This document shows positions 32,085 through 37,146 of a stretch of DNA of 39,696 nucleotides, in pieces. Where the stretch lies: positions 1 through 39,696 of the forward strand of contig JALOLA010000014.1 of the NCBI GenBank assembly GCA_025456205.1, read 5' to 3'. Below the pieces are notes generated by a model. The model worked only from the letters and a program-made list of their open reading frames with translations, did no database searches and was not told the origin of the DNA. Position 1 is the first letter of the stretch, and the number at the start of each line of letters is the position of its first letter. The position numbers were made by a program, and so were the translations under genes. Source of the DNA: Acidobacteriota bacterium (lineage in GTDB: Bacteria; Acidobacteriota; Aminicenantia; UBA2199).

Positions 32085-32915
32085 TCAGCCGCCGGCGCTG
32101 CGCTCGCTGAAATGCACGTACGAGAAGCATTCGGGAATGTGGGAATCGTAGACGCCATGCGCATTCAAGCTCCAGCCGGGATGGGGCCTGATCTCGCTGC
32201 CGAGGCTGCGCAGGGCCTCGAAACGAGAGAAATCGACGCGCAGCACATCGCCCTCCCTGGGCGGGAAGGCGCGGTCGGCGAAGAGCCGTCGCATCCCCTG
32301 CCAGGGGAAAGCCAGCTCCACGGTCCAGCCCTTGTCGATCCGCGAGCTGTCATTGATGACGCCGTCGACGTGCACGCCGCTCTCCAGCCCCTGAAAATCC
32401 CAGTCCAGGAACGCCCAGCGCTTGCCGCGCGGGTGCCGCCCATGGCGGGAGGCGTCCTGGAACCCGCCCAGCAGGTCGACCTTCCGCGTGCGCAGGTCGT
32501 ATTCCGGCCGGTCGAAGCGGCTGCCGGGCCTGAGCGCGTCCTGCCAGACGAAGAAAGCCTCGTAGACGGTGCCGAAGGCATTGACCTCGAACTCATAGTA
32601 GCAGTCATCACCGCCGATGAACACCTCCACGTCGCTGTCGTTCCAGATGAAGGAGTCGCGCTCGGTGAGCGCGGCGCGCACATCATGCTCCTCGACGAAG
32701 AAGCCCACGTAAAAAGCACGATCGTCCCACAGGCAGGCGACGCGGGTCTCGAAGAACCCGGGCTCGCCCGTGACCAGGTCGACGAAGCGCTGCGAGCGCG
32801 GAGCCGCCAGCCAGGCCGCCTCGTCCAGCCGACCGTCGACGCGAATGGGCCCGGGGGCGCGGAAACACGTGTAATGGACCAGCTGTTCTTCGGGGCTGCC
32901 GTATCGCGCATTCAT
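32085..32915 (-). CDS. CBM9-like domain protein
   Basis: Start at 32915 (MNARYGSPEEQ); the frame opens at 33026 but upstream residues overlap the promoter. The 276-residue protein is one CBM9-like (carbohydrate-binding family 9 related) domain: RVDGRLDEAAWLAAPRS, TRVACLWDDRAFYVGFFVEE, DSFIWNDSDVEVFIGGDDCY and YEFEVNAFGTVYEAFFVWQD, then ELAFPWQGMRRL and DVLRVDFSRFE. Such domains occur alone or at the N-terminus of DUF5916 proteins. There is no signal peptide, which is odd for a sugar-binding domain, so it may act in the cytoplasm. No ribosome site is visible; its promoter places the start of transcription on the ATG. Confidence 0.85.
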   Translation of the reverse strand: MNARYGSPEEQLVHYTCFRAPGPIRVDGRLDEAAWLAAPRSQRFVDLVTGEPGFFETRVACLWDDRAFYVGFFVEEHDVRAALTERDSFIWNDSDVEVFIGGDDCYYEFEVNAFGTVYEAFFVWQDALRPGSRFDRPEYDLRTRKVDLLGGFQDASRHGRHPRGKRWAFLDWDFQGLESGVHVDGVINDSSRIDKGWTVELAFPWQGMRRLFADRAFPPREGDVLRVDFSRFEALRSLGSEIRPHPGWSLNAHGVYDSHIPECFSYVHFSERSAGG

Positions 32916-32921
32916 GGCGAA

Positions 32922-32950
32922 AATATAGAGGGGACGGCGACAAATGTCAA
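32922..32950 (-). promoter_or_regulatory. Consensus promoter giving a leaderless transcript
   Basis: Minus strand TTGACA (32950-32945, perfect), 17-base spacer, TATATT (32927-32922; 5 of 6). Only six bases separate the -10 box from the ATG at 32915, so transcription should begin at or next to the start codon. Confidence 0.75.
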
Positions 32951-33112
32951 ACAAAGGATCTTGATAGGAAAAGAAAAATGCTCTCCTCTTCACTTCTTCC
33001 TTTTTCCTCCCGGCTTTTGCCGTCAAGGCGTTTTCTCCGTTCTCCGCTCATGCCCATTGCATTCCCTCTCCCGTTCAGGCAATATGGTGTTTTCTATTTA
33101 TCCGCTATGGGA

Positions 33113-33118
33113 TACAAT
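33113..33118 (+). promoter_or_regulatory. TACAAT -10 box upstream of the membrane protein gene
   Basis: TACAAT at 33113-33118 (5 of 6), 23 bases before the ATG at 33142, followed by GAGGAGG. The -35 region 17 bases upstream is poor. Confidence 0.35.
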
Positions 33119-33141
33119 AGCCCAAACGAGGAGGGAACGAC

Positions 33142-33963
33142 ATGTCAGACAAAGGAACGAAAAAGAAATTGACCCGGATCGAAGGCGGGGATGCCGCAGC
33201 CGCGGCCCGCGAGGCCAAGCCGTTCGTCGCCGCTCCGGAAAGCAAGGCCAAGGCCAGAAAGTTCCGCATATTCGCGATCCTTTCCTGGATCGTGGCCATC
33301 GGCCTCGAGGTCGGCGCCATTCTTCTGCTGCAGAAGCCGCCGGTCACGACCTGGCAGCTGATCGCCCTGATCGTGGGCGCCCTGGTGTTCGCCGTCATCG
33401 GCAACCTGCTGTGGAAAAAAGCGAACCGCTTCGACCCCGCCTCGGAAAAGGACAAGTTCAGGTTCTTCGTGCAGAACCAGCTGGGGGCCATCATCGCCGT
33501 CATCGCCTTCCTGCCCCTGGTCATCCTCATTTTCACCAACAAGGACCTGAAGGGCAAGCAGAAAGGCCTCGTCGGCGCCGTCGCCGTGGTCGCCCTGCTG
33601 ATCGCCGGTTTCACCGGCATCGACTTCAACCCGCCTTCGGTCGAGGAGTATGCGGAGCAGACGGCGGCGGTTGAGCAGTTAACCGGCGCCAACCTCGTTT
33701 ACTGGACGAAATCCGGAACGAAATATCACGTGTTGTCCGACTGCCAGCACATCAACACCAAAAAAACGGACGAAATATTCCAGGGCACCGTCGCCCAGGC
33801 CAGGGAACTCAAGAACATCACCCAACTCTGCAAAACCTGCGCGGAGCGCTGGAAAAAGGAGCACGGCGCCGTTGGGAGCCCGGTGCCGGATGTCGAGATC
33901 CCGGCGACAGAGGCTCCAGCCGAGGTACCGGCGGACGAAGCCGTGCCCGTGCCCGTCAACTAA
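33142..33963 (+). CDS. Membrane protein with YHxxxC / CxxC tail
   Basis: A 273-residue protein behind GAGGAGGGAACGAC. The N-terminus is soluble, basic and Ala-rich (about 40 residues). Four membrane helices follow: IFAILSWIVAIGLEVGAILL, WQLIALIVGALVFAVIGNLL, LGAIIAVIAFLPLVILIF and LVGAVAVVALLIAGF. The soluble part that follows holds YWTKSGTKYHVLSDCQHI and, 32 residues after the first Cys, LCKTCAERW. This YH-x3-C ... C-x2-C arrangement looks like a small metal-binding module seen at the ends of various bacterial membrane and secreted proteins. A Pro/Val/Glu-rich tail ends the chain. No function is known to me. Confidence 0.75.
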   Translation: MSDKGTKKKLTRIEGGDAAAAAREAKPFVAAPESKAKARKFRIFAILSWIVAIGLEVGAILLLQKPPVTTWQLIALIVGALVFAVIGNLLWKKANRFDPASEKDKFRFFVQNQLGAIIAVIAFLPLVILIFTNKDLKGKQKGLVGAVAVVALLIAGFTGIDFNPPSVEEYAEQTAAVEQLTGANLVYWTKSGTKYHVLSDCQHINTKKTDEIFQGTVAQARELKNITQLCKTCAERWKKEHGAVGSPVPDVEIPATEAPAEVPADEAVPVPVN

Positions 33964-34005
33964 GCAGCGCTTCGTTCAATTCCAGGCGGCGCCGGCCGTT
34001 CAGTT

Positions 34006-35406
34006 TTACCAGTGCCGGCTGTCGGGGCCCAGCCCTTCCGGCTCGGGGACATCGATCTGCTGGCGATGCCAGCGATTCAGGCGGTTCACTTCCCGGCGAA
34101 TGGCCACGGCAGTAATGGCCGCCGCGGTGGTATCCGCCAGTGGCCCGGCCAGCCAGACGCCGTCGATCTTCAGGACCAGCGGCAGCAGCAGCACCAGCGG
34201 GATCAGCAGGATCACCTGGCGCAGCATGTTCAGCAGCATCGCCGTTCGCGCCTTGCCGATGGCCTGGAAGAAATTGGAGCTGACCACCTGGAAGCCGACC
34301 ACGGGAAAGGCGGCCAGGATGATCCTCATGCCGCGCACGCCGATCCCGAGCAGTCGGGGATCGCTGCGGTTGAAGAGCCCGATGATGGCCGCGGGGAACG
34401 CCTGCACCGCGACGAACCCGGCCGTGGTGATGGCCGTGGCGGCAATGAGGGCGATCTTCAGGGTCTTCTTGACCCGCTGGAACCGCCTGGCCCCGTAATT
34501 GAAGCCGATGATCGGCTGGGCCGCCATGTTGATGGCGATGACGCAGAAAACCACCATCATGCCCACGCCATTGATGATGCCCATGGCGCCGACGGCCACA
34601 TCGCCGCCGTAGCGGATCAGCTGGATGTTGAACACGGCATGGATGACGCTGCCGGCCAGCTGCATGGCGAACGGCGCCATGCCGATGGCCAGGATCTCAC
34701 GCACGATCCGCCGCTCCAGGCGGAAATTCCTCGAGCGCAGCCGCAGCAGGCTTTTCCTGCCGGTAAAATGGATCAGCACCCAGAAACTGGTGACGGCCAT
34801 GGAGATCACCGTGGCCAGAGCCGCTCCGCCAACGCCCAGCTTGAAGACGAAAATGAAGAGCGGGTCGAGGATGATGTTCAGCAGGGCGCCGAGTATCATG
34901 GTGACCATGGCGATCCGGGCATGGCCCTCGGCCCGGATCAGGTTGTTCAGGCCGAAGCCGATGCCCTGGAAAACGGTGCCCAGCAGTATGATGGTGATAT
35001 AATCGCGGGCATAGCCCAGTGTCTCCGGCCCGGCGCCGAACAGGGAGAGGATCGGGTCGCGCAGCAGCAAACCCAGAGCGGTGAGCGCCAGCGAGATGCC
35101 CGTCAGCAGGACAAAAGCGTGGCCCAGGATCTTTTCAGCCTCGCCGCGCTTGCCCTCCCCCAGGCGGATCGATATCAGCGAAGCCGAGCCCATGCCCACC
35201 AGCATGCCGAAGGCCATGGCGACGATCATGATCGGGAAGGTGACGGTCAGGCCGGAGAGGGCCAGCGCCCCCACGCCGCGGCCGATGTAGACGCGGTCGA
35301 CGAGATTGTAGAGCGTATTGGCCAGCACGCCGATGATGGCGGGGATGAAGTATTTCCAGAGCAGCCTTCCGACCGGGGCCTGCCCCAGCTCCTTGGTATG
35401 GTCCAC
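34006..35406 (-). CDS. MATE-family multidrug/metabolite exporter
   Basis: Start chosen at GTG 35406: GGGAG lies eight bases upstream and the promoter (TATAAT at 35461-35456) is only 50 bases before it; the ATG at 35496 lies upstream of that promoter. The 466-residue protein has twelve hydrophobic helices in two MATE repeats. Characteristic parts: LLWKYFIPAIIGVLANTLYN with LVDRVYIGRGVGALALSGLT, MLVGMGSASLISIRLGEGKR, QGIGFGLNNLIRAEGHARIA, and in the second half INMAAQPIIGFNYGARRFQR and SSNFFQAIGKARTAMLLNML. It exports cationic or other small molecules with sodium or protons. Substrate cannot be inferred. Confidence 0.92.
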   Translation of the reverse strand: MDHTKELGQAPVGRLLWKYFIPAIIGVLANTLYNLVDRVYIGRGVGALALSGLTVTFPIMIVAMAFGMLVGMGSASLISIRLGEGKRGEAEKILGHAFVLLTGISLALTALGLLLRDPILSLFGAGPETLGYARDYITIILLGTVFQGIGFGLNNLIRAEGHARIAMVTMILGALLNIILDPLFIFVFKLGVGGAALATVISMAVTSFWVLIHFTGRKSLLRLRSRNFRLERRIVREILAIGMAPFAMQLAGSVIHAVFNIQLIRYGGDVAVGAMGIINGVGMMVVFCVIAINMAAQPIIGFNYGARRFQRVKKTLKIALIAATAITTAGFVAVQAFPAAIIGLFNRSDPRLLGIGVRGMRIILAAFPVVGFQVVSSNFFQAIGKARTAMLLNMLRQVILLIPLVLLLPLVLKIDGVWLAGPLADTTAAAITAVAIRREVNRLNRWHRQQIDVPEPEGLGPDSRHW

Positions 35407-35455
35407 TCTGATCGCTCCCGGATGACGCGGCCCACTGATTTCCACTGGAATTCCG

Positions 35456-35484
35456 ATTATAGCGCAAAACCGCCTCCGGGTGAA
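35456..35484 (-). promoter_or_regulatory. Promoter of the MATE gene
   Basis: Minus strand TTCACC (35484-35479), 17-base spacer, TATAAT (35461-35456, perfect). It supports the GTG start at 35406. Confidence 0.55.
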
Positions 35485-35554
35485 GGCCCGGAGCATGATC
35501 GTACCAGGAAGGGTTTTGCCGAATCCATGAACTCGCGCCCAGAAATTTCACTGC

Positions 35555-35583
35555 TTGCATTCCCGTTCTCAGCCTGCTACTTT
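35555..35583 (+). promoter_or_regulatory. Possible promoter of the zinc-ribbon protein gene
   Basis: TTGCAT (35555-35560), 17-base spacer, TACTTT (35578-35583), 44 bases before the ATG at 35627. Both boxes match 4 of 6 positions. Confidence 0.4.
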
Positions 35584-35626
35584 GTAAGGCATGGGCGCGG
35601 GGAAAACCCCTCCCGGGAGGTGCCTC

Positions 35627-36160
35627 ATGGCCATGGACGGCAAGGTCTGCATTCACTGCCGGGAAGTGAACCCGGTCGATGCCCGCGAATGCCGCAACTG
35701 CGGCCGCTTTTTCATTCACCGCCCGGGAGCGGCCCAAGGCGACGACTCCGCCACCCTGGAGGCGCTGAAGCGGCCGGAAGTCCTTTGCGCCCTGGTGCTG
35801 ATCGTCTCCCTTTTTCTCCCCTGGTTCACGATCCTGTTCTTCAGCCTGTCGGCGATCCAGCTCCTGGGGCTGTTCAAGGGGTCCGTGGCCTCCAGCATGC
35901 GCTACGGCGCCGGCACGACCCTGGCGCTGGCGCGGCTTTTCATCGCCTTGATCCCCGCCGGCAGCCTGGCCGTCATCGTGATCGCCCTGCGCGGCGGCTC
36001 CGCCATCCTGATCGGCAAGATCACCGGATTGCTGCCCATCGGCGTCTTCCTTTTGTTCTTCATGCAGGGATCGAACATTCTGAGCATGATGGGCGCCGGC
36101 TTCGTCATCGCTATCCTGGCCGGCATCGGGCTTTTCGCTTTCAGCCGCGGCCGGGGCTGA
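35627..36160 (+). CDS. Zinc-ribbon membrane protein, unknown function
   Basis: Start at 35627 (MAMDGKVCIHC) behind GGGAGG. The 177-residue protein begins with a zinc ribbon, CIHC and CRNC separated by eleven residues, followed by a short linker and four hydrophobic helices (LCALVLIVSLFLPWFTILFF; TLALARLFIALIPAGSLAVI; AILIGKITGLLPIGVFLLFF; MMGAGFVIAILAGIGLFAF). The ribbon would sit in the cytoplasm. Small proteins of this type are common and mostly uncharacterised. It is convergent with the YacL-like gene, 20 bases apart. Confidence 0.75.
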   Translation: MAMDGKVCIHCREVNPVDARECRNCGRFFIHRPGAAQGDDSATLEALKRPEVLCALVLIVSLFLPWFTILFFSLSAIQLLGLFKGSVASSMRYGAGTTLALARLFIALIPAGSLAVIVIALRGGSAILIGKITGLLPIGVFLLFFMQGSNILSMMGAGFVIAILAGIGLFAFSRGRG

Positions 36161-36179
36161 GGACAGCCTCTCCGCTCCC

Positions 36180-36518
36180 TCAGCGGGGGCGGCGGCGGGA
36201 CGATTTCTCCAGCAGCGCCTGCCATTCCAGCACGGCCTGGCGCAATACGGCCGGGGAGAGCACCAGGTCGGCGGCGCGGCCGAACTCGGGATGGATGCGC
36301 GCCCGGCGCTTGCTGACGATCAGGGTATGGGCATTGCCGGTCATCTGCCAGCGCTTGCGGCCACCGGCGGCGATGTCAGCGAGCGCATTCAGCACTTCGT
36401 CACAAAGCCCGCGGCTGCCCTGGATATCGGTTTCCAGGAAGCGGCCGAGCAGGCGCAGGCCGCGGCCCGCCTGCGCCCTGGGAACGCCGTCGGCATCGCG
36501 ATAGAGCAGGTAGGACAT
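36180..36518 (-). CDS. YacL-like (UPF0231) small protein
   Basis: A 112-residue soluble protein. Its N-terminal 75 residues follow the pattern of E. coli YacL: M-x-Y-x3-RD-x2-GV (MSYLLYRDADGVPRA), a Gly-x3-G turn (GLRLLGRFLETDI), L-x-DEV-x2-A (LCDEVLNALADI), W-x3-G-x3-TL (RWQMTGNAHTLIV). The family function is unknown to me. The gene begins 12 bases after the EndoU gene, so the two are surely co-transcribed. Having no signal peptide, it would stay in the cytoplasm, where an inhibitor of the secreted RNase would be needed; that role is an inference. Similarity was judged by eye and needs a profile search. Confidence 0.6.
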   Translation of the reverse strand: MSYLLYRDADGVPRAQAGRGLRLLGRFLETDIQGSRGLCDEVLNALADIAAGGRKRWQMTGNAHTLIVSKRRARIHPEFGRAADLVLSPAVLRQAVLEWQALLEKSSRRRPR

Positions 36519-36530
36519 GGTCAGCTCCTG

Positions 36531-37031
36531 TCAGCGGGAATAAATGGGATACGCGGTGTGGATGCGGCCGTTCTGCGCATAGCCCTCGACGGTGAAGCCG
36601 TGCCCCGAGGGCCCGCGGAAGCGCTCGCCGCGGCGCTGGCCGCGGCGATAGGCATCCAGGATGACCCCGATCACCTGTGCCCGGGTCAGGCAGTCGGGGT
36701 AGAAGGTGGAGAACTTGGTGCGGCTGCGGCGGCCGATCCAGACCATGGCGGTATAGACGCCGAAACGGTTGGGTGGGTCGACGATGCGCGCGATGCCGCT
36801 GCCTCGGGGATCGACGCCGCCGGGACGGGAATGGAAGCCCACCAGCCGGCCGCGGCGGTTGATCTCGCCGGCGAAGACATGCGTCAGGTTGACGGCCGGT
36901 CGCGTGTCGGACCAGACGCGGGTGCGGTGATCGATCGCCCGCTCGGTCCCGGGGAGGATCCCGCCCGTCCCGGCCAGGAACATGCCCGGGAGCAGAATCA
37001 GAGCGAGCGAAAAAATGGTCCTGCGCTTCAT
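36531..37031 (-). CDS. Secreted EndoU-type ribonuclease
   Basis: A 166-residue protein with an N-terminal signal peptide (MKRRTIFSLALILLPGMFLA). The mature part matches the bacterial EndoU fold by its catalytic pattern: His51 in NLTHVFAGEINRRGRL, His67 in VGFHSRPGG, Lys106 in RTKFSTFYPDCLT, and a final Thr/Tyr pair (Thr159, Tyr161) in GRIHTAYPIY. EndoU enzymes cut RNA, often tRNA, and bacterial members are mostly the toxic tips of contact-dependent or polymorphic toxins. This one is free-standing, with no delivery domain or repeat region, and is exported by its own signal. The YacL-like gene follows after 12 bases. No ribosome site is visible and the promoter suggests a leaderless mRNA. Confidence 0.78.
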   Translation of the reverse strand: MKRRTIFSLALILLPGMFLAGTGGILPGTERAIDHRTRVWSDTRPAVNLTHVFAGEINRRGRLVGFHSRPGGVDPRGSGIARIVDPPNRFGVYTAMVWIGRRSRTKFSTFYPDCLTRAQVIGVILDAYRRGQRRGERFRGPSGHGFTVEGYAQNGRIHTAYPIYSR

Positions 37032-37038
37032 GAAAGAC

Positions 37039-37067
37039 AGCCTATTCTGCCACTGTCACAAAGTCAA
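37039..37067 (-). promoter_or_regulatory. Promoter of the EndoU operon, leaderless
   Basis: Minus strand TTGACT (37067-37062; 5 of 6), 17-base spacer, TAGGCT (37044-37039; weak). Seven bases separate the -10 box from the ATG at 37031, so the mRNA would start at the start codon. Confidence 0.5.
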
Positions 37068-37146
37068 GCGCCGGCCCGCCCGGTTCAAAAGTGAGGGAAG
37101 GCGGCTGCCCTGGTGAGCGGTTGCCGCACATTCCCCCAGCCGCCGG

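Noticed and set aside
32112-33674. 520-codon plus-strand frame over the CBM9-like gene and into the next gene
   Set aside because: It crosses a promoter region and two genes in the wrong strand or frame; no domain.
34012-36504. 830-codon plus-strand frame opposite the MATE gene, also covering the zinc-ribbon gene in another frame
   Set aside because: Antisense to a clear MATE transporter and very rich in Asp, Gln and His; it also runs over a real gene with a good ribosome site.
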